A program made the translations under genes and the position numbers. The notes beneath the pieces were generated by a model. It searched no databases. It was not told where the DNA came from and was given only the letters and a program-made list of their open reading frames with translations. A stretch of 64,000 nt of DNA. It comes from M3007 sp035299505. Lineage in GTDB: Bacteria; Bacteroidota; Bacteroidia; Chitinophagales; Saprospiraceae. The stretch spans positions 1-64,000 of the forward strand of contig DATGWL010000159.1 in NCBI GenBank assembly GCA_035299505.1. Direction: 5' to 3'. Positions 6,998 to 14,854 of the stretch are shown here, piece after piece. The stretch's first letter is position 1. The number at the start of each line of letters is the position of its first letter.

Positions 6998-8341
6998 CTA
7001 CTTCAATCGCTCAATAGCCTCCTCCACAACAAGGGTCCACTGCTCCCCACTCTTCTGATCTTTCACGGTCAATGTCCGGTTATTCATTTCAGCATCACCG
7101 AGGATGGCCACAAAGGGAACATTGCGCTTGGCTGCGTACTCAAATTGTTTTTTCAATTTGCCCGGCTCCGGATAAATTTCGGTGGCAATGCCGGCCTGAC
7201 GCAAAGCCGTGGCGCATTGAAAAGCATATTCAAAACTGGGCTCATCAAACGATGCCAGCAAAATCTTGATGCTTTCAGAAAGATTTTCCGGAAACAGGTT
7301 CAAACCTTCCAGCACATCGTACACCCGGTCGGCGCCGAAAGAAACCCCAACGCCCGACAAGCCCGGTACACCAAACACTCCGGTAAGATCGGCGTAGCGT
7401 CCGCCACCGCCAATACTGCCCATCTGGTAGCCTTTGGCCGCCACTTCAAAAATACAACCCGTGTAGTACGACAACCCGCGGGCAAGGGTGATATCAAACT
7501 GCAACTCGTTTTGCAGCGTTACACCCGACAATAACTGGAATACACGTTCCAGTTCTTCCAGCCCTTTCAAACCCGTTTCACTGTTGGAAAAAATGGGCTT
7601 TAAAGCTTGAATATCAGGCGTTTGCAATATTTTTTCAATTGTAGCAATGGCGCTGTCCGGAATGCCACGTTCGGATAATTCCTTGCGCACGCCATCAATG
7701 CCCACTTTGTCCAGCTTATCCACCGCCACGGTCATGTCCATGAACTGATCCGGAATGCCGGCTGCTTCGGCAATGCCAAACAACACCTTTCGGTTGTTAA
7801 TTTTGATCGCTACAGGCAGGTTCAGTTTGGCAAATGCTTCATCGTAAATCTGCACCAGTTCAGCTTCATACAACAGTGATTCCGAGCCGATGACGTCCAC
7901 ATCGCACTGAAAAAACTCGCGGTAACGCCCCCGCTGGGGCCGGTCGGCGCGCCAAACGGGTTGAATCTGATAGCGTTTGAATGGGAAAGAAAGCGTGCCC
8001 CGGTTCATGACCACATACCGGGCAAAGGGAACAGTGAGGTCGTACCGCAAACCGCGTTTGGCGATACTGGAGGTAAGTTTTGTAGAATTTTTGCTCGCCA
8101 GTGCCTCAGCATCAGCGCCGGAGAGGAAATCGCCGTTGTTCAGGATTTTGAACAACAATTTATCGCCCTCTTCACCGTATTTGCCGGTGAGGGTGCTGAG
8201 GTTTTCCATGGCGGGTGTTTCCAATGGCTGGAAGCCAAACTTGACGAACACCGAACGCAGGGTATCAAAAATGTATTGGCGTTTGCGCACCTGTTCCGGG
8301 CCAAAATCGCGCGTACCTTCTGGAATGGAGGGTTTAGACAT
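6998..8341 (-). CDS. hisS: histidyl-tRNA synthetase
   Basis: A 447-residue class II synthetase that charges tRNA-His. The start is set at MSKPSIPEGTRDFGPEQ (ATG at 8341), because IPEGTRDF is the conserved beginning of bacterial HisRS; the open frame extends ten codons further without support. Motif 2 is RYREFFQCDVDVIG, the histidine-specific signature is ARGLSYYTGCIFE, and motif 3 includes GVGVSFGADR. The C-terminal anticodon-binding domain ends at EEAIERLK. Length is normal. It is flanked on both sides by palindromes of the same family (6900 and 8373). Confidence 0.97.
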   Translation of the reverse strand: MSKPSIPEGTRDFGPEQVRKRQYIFDTLRSVFVKFGFQPLETPAMENLSTLTGKYGEEGDKLLFKILNNGDFLSGADAEALASKNSTKLTSSIAKRGLRYDLTVPFARYVVMNRGTLSFPFKRYQIQPVWRADRPQRGRYREFFQCDVDVIGSESLLYEAELVQIYDEAFAKLNLPVAIKINNRKVLFGIAEAAGIPDQFMDMTVAVDKLDKVGIDGVRKELSERGIPDSAIATIEKILQTPDIQALKPIFSNSETGLKGLEELERVFQLLSGVTLQNELQFDITLARGLSYYTGCIFEVAAKGYQMGSIGGGGRYADLTGVFGVPGLSGVGVSFGADRVYDVLEGLNLFPENLSESIKILLASFDEPSFEYAFQCATALRQAGIATEIYPEPGKLKKQFEYAAKRNVPFVAILGDAEMNNRTLTVKDQKSGEQWTLVVEEAIERLK

Positions 8342-8372
8342 ACTGTTATTCACTTTACCGCAGAGACACAAA

Positions 8373-8439
8373 GGCCCTGATTACTGAGTACTGTCGGGGT
8401 GACTGGCAGTCACCCCGACAGTACTCAGTAATCAGGGCC
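8373..8439. repeat. perfect 67-bp palindrome, covarying-arm family, copy 2
   Basis: It has the same 21-bp centre as 6900-6962, here with 23-bp arms beginning GGCCCTGATTACTGAGTAC. All 33 pairs match. Compared with copy 1 the arm sequence differs at many positions, and each difference is compensated on the opposite side. It lies between the stop of the membrane protein at 8493 and the hisS start. Confidence 0.9.
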
Positions 8440-8492
8440 GCTGCGCATTGATACAGATCCTTACAGGATCAGCTGCGCAAAATTATGGAAAA

Positions 8493-8951
8493 CTACTGAG
8501 CCGCTGCAGAAACGCTGGCCAGCGTACCTAAGAATAAACCTTTCATCGCTAATGTGCCGATAATAATCAACGCAGCAGCAGTGGTGTAAAGCGCAAGTTT
8601 TTTGTGCTTGTGCTCGTGCAAATGTGCCTTTTTAGAAAAAGTGCGGCCCAATTGGATCAGGACCACTGCTAAAATCATGGCACTGATGTGCTCCATTTTG
8701 AAGTAGCGCACCCATGGGTCGCTGATGGGCATATCGCCGGTTGTGTAAGCGCTGGTGACGAAATACTGGATCAAGCCCAGCAACAATTGCAGGTGCGCCA
8801 GTCCCAGAAGGGCCACAGAAGCTGTGTTGTCGGCTTTTTCAAACGGTTTTTTACCCATCCAGCCCGACCAGGAGCGGAAAAGCACATACACCAGTGCAGC
8901 CAGAATGAGGTAACGGTTATAGGAGTGTAGAGCGTTGAGAATGGTATGCAT
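8493..8951 (-). CDS. small four-helix membrane protein
   Basis: A 152-residue integral membrane protein with four hydrophobic segments (about residues 13-27, 45-63, 90-107 and 121-142). It has a His-rich cytoplasmic loop KKAHLHEHKHKK (about 109-120), and conserved-looking His residues at the start of helices (NALHSYNRY, MEHISAM). The four-helix layout with paired His recalls cytochrome b-like or DUF420-type proteins, but I cannot assign it. The His cluster could bind metal; that is inference. Confidence 0.65.
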   Translation of the reverse strand: MHTILNALHSYNRYLILAALVYVLFRSWSGWMGKKPFEKADNTASVALLGLAHLQLLLGLIQYFVTSAYTTGDMPISDPWVRYFKMEHISAMILAVVLIQLGRTFSKKAHLHEHKHKKLALYTTAAALIIIGTLAMKGLFLGTLASVSAAAQ

Positions 8952-8998
8952 AGACAGGAATGGTTAAATTGTTTGGGCGAATGTAGTGGTTTTTTCGA

Positions 8999-9239
8999 AC
9001 TACTATGGACGGTTGACGGTGGACGGCCTACGGTAGACGGTGGCGTTGCCCCTGGTATTTGTTATTTAACCATAAGCCAAAGAATAAATGCCAAGAGCAA
9101 CGCCACCGTAGGCCGTCTACCGTCCACCGTAGGCCGTCCACCGTCTACCGTAGACCGTCTACCGTCCACCGTAGGCCGTCTACCGTCTACCGTCCACCGT
9201 AGGCCGTCCACCGTCTACCGTAGGCCGTCTACCGTCCAG
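8999..9239. repeat. composite inverted-array element, copy 1
   Basis: A left array of GGACGG(T/C)-type units (9007-9038) and a long right array of complementary CCGTCCACCGTAGGCC-type units (9104-9237) flank a conserved stem. GGTGGCGTTGC (9039-9049) pairs with GCAACGCCACC (9097-9107) around a 47-nt unique loop. The same stem and arrays recur at 31858-32012 with a different loop. The right array forms the last codons of the flippase gene ending at 9180. Confidence 0.8.
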
Positions 9240-10682
9240 CAAATAAATCATGCCCAGGTAGCCGCCGAAGCACAAAACCCTGAGTGCCCAAACAGCGGGA
9301 ACGGGCAAAAGTTCCGTGAGTACTGAGGTTAGCCCCCAAAGCAGCAGCGCCACTGCGGGGTAAAGGGCCATCCGGCCGAGGTTATAGGGCACCGGATAGT
9401 GTTTTTTGCCGGTAAACCATGTGGCCCAGCTCATGAAAGCATAACAACAGAGCGTTACCCAGGCCGCGCCGTAATAACCCCAGGCGGGTATCATAATCAG
9501 GTTGAGCAGAATAGTGATGCCTGCCCCGGCAATGGAAATCCAGGCTCCCAGCCCGGTGCGGTCTTTAAGTCTGTACCACACCGAAAAATTATAGTACACG
9601 CCCAGCAACAGGTTGGCGCAAAGCAAAATAGGTACTACGTGCAGGCCGCTGTGAAACTTGCTGCCAATGAAATGTTTCACTAAATCCAGAAACAATAATA
9701 TCCCCAACATGCCCACGGCCCCGGCAACAGTAAACCACTTGGTTACCTCGGCCTGCGTGCGCATGGCGTCCTTGTCCTGTGCATGACGGAAGAAAAAAGG
9801 TTCTGCAGCATAGCGGTAAGCCTGCGTAAACAGCGTAATCAAAGCCGCCAGTTTGTAGTTGGCCCCGAAAATACCCACCTGACCCAGGTTTTCCTCCGGA
9901 GTGCCTGGCAGCAGATATTTCAGCATGGACCTGCTGAACATTTCGTCTACAATACCGGCCAGACTCACAATAATCAATGGAGCGGCATACACCAGCATCT
10001 GGCGCCACATATCCCGGTCAAAACGGGTGTCAATGGCCCTAAACTGCGGCAACAGCAGTAGCAGGGTAACAGCGCTGGCTATCAGATTGGACAGGAATAT
10101 GTAAGCCACACCCAAGCCGGGTTGCCATACCGAATAAACCCATTGCTGCCCATGTTCGGCGGCCCAGGGGCAATACACCAGCCAGAACAGGTTCATGCCC
10201 AGATTTACTACGATATTGCTTAATCTAATGGCCACAAATCGACGCGGGCGCTGCTCGAGTCGCAGGCGCGCGAAGGGCAATTCTGCCAGACAATCAAATG
10301 CCAGAATGAGCGCGAAGTACCGCACATATTCCGGGTGTTGCGGGTATTGCAGAAACTCGGCAACAGGCTGGGCAAAAGCCAGCAGTACTGCTGCAATAAC
10401 CGTCGTGCTGCTCAAAACAGACCACATACCGGTGGAATACGCCCTGTTTCGGTCCTCCGTTGGAGTGCCAAACCGAAAAAATGCCGATTCCATCCGGTAA
10501 GACAGAATCACCATCAGGAATGCAGAAGTGGCATACAGATCCGTTACTGCCCCGTAATCGCTGGTAGATTTCAGCAATCGGGTGTGCAGCGGCACCAGGA
10601 TAACCATGTTCAGCAACCTGCCAACGATGCTGCTTAAGCCATACAGCGCGGTTTCCCCTGCCAGTTTTTTTATCAGCGACAT
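9180..10682 (-). CDS. Wzx/MATE-like polysaccharide flippase
   Basis: A 500-residue polytopic protein of the MOP flippase superfamily, with about 12-14 membrane helices. It starts MSLIKKLAGETALYGLSSIVGRLLNMV, the usual entry of Wzx/RfbX-like proteins that flip lipid-linked saccharides across the inner membrane. RYAAEPFFFRHAQDKDA in the middle is typical for the Bacteroidota group. The final 17 or so residues, GRRPTVDGGRPTVDGRR, are translated repeat array, and the TAG stop lies in the repeat too. The natural end was probably just after YLGMIYLLD. No glycosyltransferases are adjacent, so the exported glycan is unknown. Confidence 0.88.
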   Translation of the reverse strand: MSLIKKLAGETALYGLSSIVGRLLNMVILVPLHTRLLKSTSDYGAVTDLYATSAFLMVILSYRMESAFFRFGTPTEDRNRAYSTGMWSVLSSTTVIAAVLLAFAQPVAEFLQYPQHPEYVRYFALILAFDCLAELPFARLRLEQRPRRFVAIRLSNIVVNLGMNLFWLVYCPWAAEHGQQWVYSVWQPGLGVAYIFLSNLIASAVTLLLLLPQFRAIDTRFDRDMWRQMLVYAAPLIIVSLAGIVDEMFSRSMLKYLLPGTPEENLGQVGIFGANYKLAALITLFTQAYRYAAEPFFFRHAQDKDAMRTQAEVTKWFTVAGAVGMLGILLFLDLVKHFIGSKFHSGLHVVPILLCANLLLGVYYNFSVWYRLKDRTGLGAWISIAGAGITILLNLIMIPAWGYYGAAWVTLCCYAFMSWATWFTGKKHYPVPYNLGRMALYPAVALLLWGLTSVLTELLPVPAVWALRVLCFGGYLGMIYLLDGRRPTVDGGRPTVDGRR

Positions 10683-10688
10683 GCGGGC

Positions 10689-10796
10689 AAAGGTAAGGAA
10701 GGGATTTAAGGGTTTGAAGGGTTTGAAAAGTTTGAAGGGTTTGATGTACCGGCGGGTTTAGCCGCCGATGTTGGAAGGGTTTCAAAGGTTTGAGGG
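10689..10796. repeat. GGGTTTGAA tandem units around a small hairpin
   Basis: Five or so GGGTTTGAA/AAGTTTGAAG units (10704-10743) are followed by a CGGCGGGTTTAGCCGCCG hairpin (10751-10768) and two weaker units. It lies upstream of the flippase and downstream of the Nfu gene. I see no coding content. Confidence 0.6.
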
Positions 10797-10803
10797 TAAA
10801 AAC

Positions 10804-10837
10804 AAATCCCCTGCGGTTTTGGGACCACAGGGGATTT
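10804..10837 (-). terminator. hairpin terminator after the Nfu gene
   Basis: AAATCCCCTG pairs with CAGGGGATTT, and an inner GGT/ACC pair closes a 6-nt loop. Thirty bases past the Nfu stop on the minus strand, it fits a terminator, although its T run is short. Confidence 0.6.
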
Positions 10838-10867
10838 ATATAGTTCGTTGCAATTTCCGGAATGCTC

Positions 10868-11476
10868 TTATTCCATTTCCTGTACCACTTCCTGCACTTC
10901 CGGGATCATGCGTTTGAGCATACCTTCGATGCCGGCTTTGAGGGTTACGGAGGAAGAGGGGCAGCCGCTGCAGGAGCCTTGCATGGTAACGTACACCTTG
11001 CCGGCGTCAAATGCCTTGAATTCAATATTGCCACCGTCCATTTCCACGGCCGGTTTAACATAGGTGTCGATGAGTTCCTTCACTTTGCGGGCGATTTCGC
11101 CGCCTTCGCCGGTAAACTGAACGGCATTTTGCTCGGCCAGCACATTATCCATGTACTCAGCAAAGCCGTCGCGCACAATGGCCCCGTCTTTTTCCACGAA
11201 ATCTTTAATGAACTCCTTGAGTTTGAGCATGATTTCTGCCCAATCGTAGTTCATTTCCTTGGTAACCGTTACGTAGTTGTTGTTGAAATACACACTTTTC
11301 ACGTAAGGGAGCTCCATCAGGCTGTTCGCCATAGGGCTCCATTCGGCAGCCAGTTCTTTGTCTTTAAAATCGGCAATACCGCGGTAAAGCATGCGGTTTG
11401 TCACATATTTCAGCGCCTCCGGGTTGGGGGTTTGCTCGGTGTAGAGCATAACGGGGCTTTTAGTGATCGTATCCAT
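10868..11476 (-). CDS. Nfu-type iron-sulfur cluster scaffold
   Basis: A 202-residue two-domain Fe-S carrier. The N-terminal Nfu_N domain (about 10-95) starts MLYTEQTPNPEALKYV. The C-terminal NifU-like domain (about 115-195) carries the cluster-binding CSGC at residues 169-172. Two subunits share a [4Fe-4S] cluster that is passed to client enzymes. Length and order match eukaryotic NFU1-like and Bacteroidota proteins rather than E. coli NfuA, which has a degenerate A-type N-domain. It is monocistronic as far as can be seen, with a terminator 30 bp past the stop. Confidence 0.93.
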   Translation of the reverse strand: MDTITKSPVMLYTEQTPNPEALKYVTNRMLYRGIADFKDKELAAEWSPMANSLMELPYVKSVYFNNNYVTVTKEMNYDWAEIMLKLKEFIKDFVEKDGAIVRDGFAEYMDNVLAEQNAVQFTGEGGEIARKVKELIDTYVKPAVEMDGGNIEFKAFDAGKVYVTMQGSCSGCPSSSVTLKAGIEGMLKRMIPEVQEVVQEME

Positions 11477-11489
11477 GGAACGAGTAAGT

Positions 11490-12167
11490 TTGTTGTTTGG
11501 AACGGCACAAAATTAGGTCTTTTTCAGGTTCCGTTTCCGTTTTTTACGTTGACCAGTTCGTTTTTGATAGAATAATGACCATAGGAAACAAGGAATGACG
11601 GGAAAGGTTTCTGTAAAAGTCATTTAGGGGTCATTTAAGAGACATTTTATGGTCATTTGGGTCATTGGTTGATCTTGGTGTCATCTTGAGTCCCGCGAAA
11701 AATCTGACCTGACTACCAACCATGTTTCAATATCTAAATCAAAATCTGTGTAAAATCTGTGAAAAAAATCTGTGTGGAATCTGTGCGAAACCTGCTCCCC
11801 GGCTACATTCCTTACACTTAGCCAAGGGATAAACACGCAATCTGGCTTGTGTAGGTCCCGCTGCGCGGGATGACAACCCACGTTATATAAAAGTATAACT
11901 AACTTTCACCCAAATGACCCCTAAATGACCCCTAAATGACCCCTAAATGCCTCTAAAATGACCCTTAAATGGCCCCTAAATGCCCCCCAAATGTCTCTTA
12001 AATGACCCTTAAATGACCCCTAAATGCCCCCAAATGTCTCTTAAATGACCCTTAAATGGCCCCTAAATGCCCCCCAAATGTCTCTTAAATGTCTCTTAAA
12101 CCCCACCCCAAATAACCCAAAAAATCTCTTTTATCCGTTTCTGATTCTTCACCAACCATTACTGCAC
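11490..12167. repeat. long non-coding region with inverted arrays of (A)AATGACCCCT units
   Basis: This 680-bp gap has no supported gene. A left array in one orientation (11618-11670: GTCATTTAGGGGTCATTT and similar) and a long right array in the other (11908-12105: AAATGACCCCTAAATGACCC, with variants reading CCTTAAATGG and CCCCCAAATGTCTC) enclose about 230 bp. That interior holds ATCTGTG tandem units (11741-11787) and a GTAGGTCCCGCTGCGCGGGA hairpin unit (11844-11880) also found at 27955. The same AATGACC family occurs at 33060-33160 and around 54945-55047. Confidence 0.75.
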
Positions 12168-13085
12168 ATGAAACATTACCCAATGGCTTTTGCGTTGATA
12201 CTCCTCGCTTTAGCCAGTTGCAAAAAAGATGAAACCAACAACAGCGAAGGCAACATGCAGTTTCGCTTCCAATTTGACCCCAATCAGGTGAGGCTAAACA
12301 ATATCGGGCAGCCTTCCACTGTACCTGCCGGCAATGCCGCTCAAACGCCGGAATTTCGCAAAATGAGTGTTCATTACATCGAATTAGCCCCCACCGCCCT
12401 CACCCAACTTGGTCAGGGCGCCATCGTGTATCAAGGTTTTGAAACCGGGATTGGTGGAGCCAATGCGGTGCATTTTGATCAGGCTGCTTTGGGCGGAAAT
12501 CAGGAAGTTTTTGGTACCATTCAATTAAAAAACATCCCACCCGGAACATACGAATGGGTACGGGCCAGTGTGACCTATCAAAACTACGATATCAAATTTA
12601 ACATCAATAATATCCCCATAATTGGTACGCTAAATCAACAAAAAGGAACCGTAGCCTCTTTTGTAGGGTTTAATACTTACATCAGCAGCATCACACCCCG
12701 AAGTAAAACATTGGTGGTAAATGACGATAAAAAACAGGGGTTTTGGGTTTTTGAGACTAATTTGACACCACCATACGACGTTTACAACCAGCTCAGTTCC
12801 GGTGAAGCCCCAGCAGGCGCTACCACGGTGGTAAACCCGCTTTTCTCTACCAGCCCTATCCCGCCTGGCTCCTGTGTGGTTACCGGTAAATTTGCCACAC
12901 CACTGGTGGTCACCGGAAATGAAACTAAAGACATCACCGTAACGCTGTCGTTCTCCATCAATCAAAGCTTTGAATGGATAGACAGCAATGGCAATGGCGA
13001 ACTCGATATCTACGCCGACGGGGTAACGCCTCCGGAAAAAATTGTAGACATGGGATTACGTGGGTTGATCCCTGAATGGGAGTAG
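12168..13085 (+). CDS. surface lipoprotein of unknown function
   Basis: A 305-residue protein starting at ATG 12168 (MKHYPMAFALILLALASCKKDE). Its lipobox LASC puts the lipidated Cys near residue 19, followed by a charged linker KKDETNNSEG. The rest is beta-rich: MQFRFQFDPNQVRLNNIGQ, a central IQLKNIPPGTYEWVRASVTYQNYD strand pattern like a carboxypeptidase-regulatory or transthyretin-like fold, and a terminal NQSFEWIDSNGNGELDIYADG. The open frame upstream to 12045 only translates the AATGACC repeat array and is rejected as a start. Function is unknown. Confidence 0.8.
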   Translation: MKHYPMAFALILLALASCKKDETNNSEGNMQFRFQFDPNQVRLNNIGQPSTVPAGNAAQTPEFRKMSVHYIELAPTALTQLGQGAIVYQGFETGIGGANAVHFDQAALGGNQEVFGTIQLKNIPPGTYEWVRASVTYQNYDIKFNINNIPIIGTLNQQKGTVASFVGFNTYISSITPRSKTLVVNDDKKQGFWVFETNLTPPYDVYNQLSSGEAPAGATTVVNPLFSTSPIPPGSCVVTGKFATPLVVTGNETKDITVTLSFSINQSFEWIDSNGNGELDIYADGVTPPEKIVDMGLRGLIPEWE

Positions 13086-13136
13086 AGGGCACTGAGGGGT
13101 GGATTCACCGCGAAGAACGCGAAGGGCGCGAAGTGG

Positions 13137-13208
13137 GGATTACCACTAAGGCACTGAGGGCACTAAGGGAAAATATTCTTAGTGCCCTTAGTGCCTTAGT
13201 GGTAATCC
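13137..13208. repeat. 72-bp long hairpin of CACTAAGG-type repeats
   Basis: Left arm 13137-13167 begins GGATTACCACTAAGGCACT; right arm 13178-13208 is its complement with one G/A mismatch in 31 positions. The loop is 10 nt. It lies between a lipoprotein gene and proS, directly after a decayed CCGCGAAGAACGCGAAGG unit (13107-13133). It could terminate the lipoprotein transcript. Confidence 0.8.
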
Positions 13209-13299
13209 AACTTTGTCTCCCACTAGTATATCAACTTTGCGCCATTACCCGCATCTTTGCGGCCCGAAACAGAACCCCGGATCTTATTTTTCAATACAC

Positions 13300-14766
13300 A
13301 TGGCAAAAGAAATAACACCTCGCTCGGAAGACTACTCGCAGTGGTATCTGGATATTGTTCAAAAAGCTCGCCTGGCCGATAACTCGCCGGTGCGTGGATG
13401 TATGGTGATCAAACCACACGGCTTTGGCCTGTGGGAAAAAATGCGCGATCAGCTCGATTCCATGTTCAAGGAAACCGGCCACGTGAACGCTTATTTCCCT
13501 CTGTTCATCCCTAAAAGCTTCCTCAGCAAAGAAGCAGCCCACGTGGAAGGCTTCGCTAAGGAATGCGCCGTAGTGACGCACTACCGACTCAAAAACGACC
13601 CCAATGGCGGCGGCGTAGTGGTAGATCCGGAAGCCAAACTGGAAGAAGAACTCATCGTTCGGCCAACCTCCGAAACCATCATCTGGGATACTTACCGCAA
13701 CTGGATTCAAAGCTACCGGGATTTGCCCCTGCTGATCAACCAATGGGCAAACGTGGTGCGCTGGGAAATGCGTACCCGCCCTTTCCTCCGCACCGCCGAA
13801 TTCCTGTGGCAGGAAGGCCACACCGCACACGCCAGCGCGGAAGAAGCCGTGGAAGAAACCTTGCTCATACTGGATGTGTATGCCCGTTTTGCCGAAGAAT
13901 GGATGGCTATGCCTGTTATTAAAGGCATCAAAACACCCAACGAACGCTTCGCCGGCGCCGACGAAACCTATTGCATCGAAGCATTGATGCAGGACGGAAA
14001 AGCGCTGCAGGCAGGAACCTCGCACTTCCTCGGACAAAACTTTGCCAAAGCCTTCGACGTACAATTCCTGAACAAGGAAAACCAACAGGAATACGTTTGG
14101 GCCACATCCTGGGGCGTTTCTACCCGACTCATCGGCGGCTTGATCATGACTCACTCCGACGACGATGGCCTGGTACTGCCTCCACGCCTGGCACCAATCC
14201 AGGTGGTTATTGTACCTATTCCGAAACCTTCCGATGAATTGACGGTAGTAGCCAACAAAATTGCGGCCGACCTGAAAGCCAAAGGCATCCGGGTAAAAAT
14301 TGATAACGACGACCAAAACCGTCCGGGATTCAAATTCGCAGAATACGAAATGATCGGTATTCCGGTACGCCTGGGCCTCGGTCAGCGCGATATCGCAGCG
14401 GGACAAATCGAAGTGGCACGCCGCGACACCAAGGAAAAAACCAGCGCAGCCCTGGATACCATCGCCGATTATGTGGAAAACCTGCTCGAAGAGATCCAGC
14501 AAAACCTCTTCAACCGCGCCAAAGCCTATCGCGATGAACACATCACCCGCGTAGATACCTGGGACGAATTTGTGCAAACGCTCGAAGAAAAAGGCGGCTT
14601 TATTTCCGCTCACTGGGACGGTACCACCGAAACAGAAGAGGAAGTAAAAACCCTCACCAAAGCCACCATTCGTTGTATTCCGGTAGACGCTCCGGAGGAA
14701 GACGGCAAATGTGTGCGCACAGGTAAACCTAGCAAACGCCGGGTGTTGTTTGCTAAAGCGTATTGA
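13300..14766 (+). CDS. proS: prolyl-tRNA synthetase (archaeal/eukaryotic type)
   Basis: A 488-residue class II synthetase that charges tRNA-Pro. The start is ATG 13300 (MAKEITPRSEDYSQWYLDIV); the upstream extension has no support. Motif 2 is in RWEMRTRPFLRTAEFLWQEGHTAH, and the central catalytic stretch includes GTSHFLGQNFAKAFDVQ and WATSWGVSTRLIGGLIMTH. The HGTP anticodon domain begins near PIQVVIVPIP (about residue 300). The extra C-terminal domain ends in RRVLFAKAY, the Tyr-terminated tail typical of archaeal-type ProRS and absent from the E. coli form. This type is usual in Bacteroidota. Confidence 0.96.
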   Translation: MAKEITPRSEDYSQWYLDIVQKARLADNSPVRGCMVIKPHGFGLWEKMRDQLDSMFKETGHVNAYFPLFIPKSFLSKEAAHVEGFAKECAVVTHYRLKNDPNGGGVVVDPEAKLEEELIVRPTSETIIWDTYRNWIQSYRDLPLLINQWANVVRWEMRTRPFLRTAEFLWQEGHTAHASAEEAVEETLLILDVYARFAEEWMAMPVIKGIKTPNERFAGADETYCIEALMQDGKALQAGTSHFLGQNFAKAFDVQFLNKENQQEYVWATSWGVSTRLIGGLIMTHSDDDGLVLPPRLAPIQVVIVPIPKPSDELTVVANKIAADLKAKGIRVKIDNDDQNRPGFKFAEYEMIGIPVRLGLGQRDIAAGQIEVARRDTKEKTSAALDTIADYVENLLEEIQQNLFNRAKAYRDEHITRVDTWDEFVQTLEEKGGFISAHWDGTTETEEEVKTLTKATIRCIPVDAPEEDGKCVRTGKPSKRRVLFAKAY

Positions 14767-14793
14767 GAATTACGGCATACGGCCGTTATGGAT

Positions 14794-14834
14794 AAAAAAA
14801 AGAGTCACCCCTGCCTGGGGGTGGCTCTTTTTTT
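14794..14834. terminator. bidirectional terminator between proS and the subtilisin gene
   Basis: GAGTCACCCC and GGGGTGGCTC form a stem flanked by eight A on the left and seven T on the right, so it reads as a Rho-independent terminator on both strands. It serves the convergent proS and subtilase genes. Confidence 0.88.
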
Positions 14835-14854
14835 ATCCTGACAAACCTAACCGC

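Noticed and set aside
9104..9237. second CRISPR-like candidate in the CCGTCCACCGTAGG array
   Set aside because: Units are contiguous without spacers and vary in order; the array is also translated at the end of the flippase gene.
11618..12105. CRISPR-like array
   Set aside because: Unit length and spacing are irregular, there are no unique spacers of constant length and no cas genes. These are degenerate tandem repeats.
13291..14613. 440-codon open frame opposite proS
   Set aside because: proS is certain on the plus strand; the antisense frame is open only because of codon bias.
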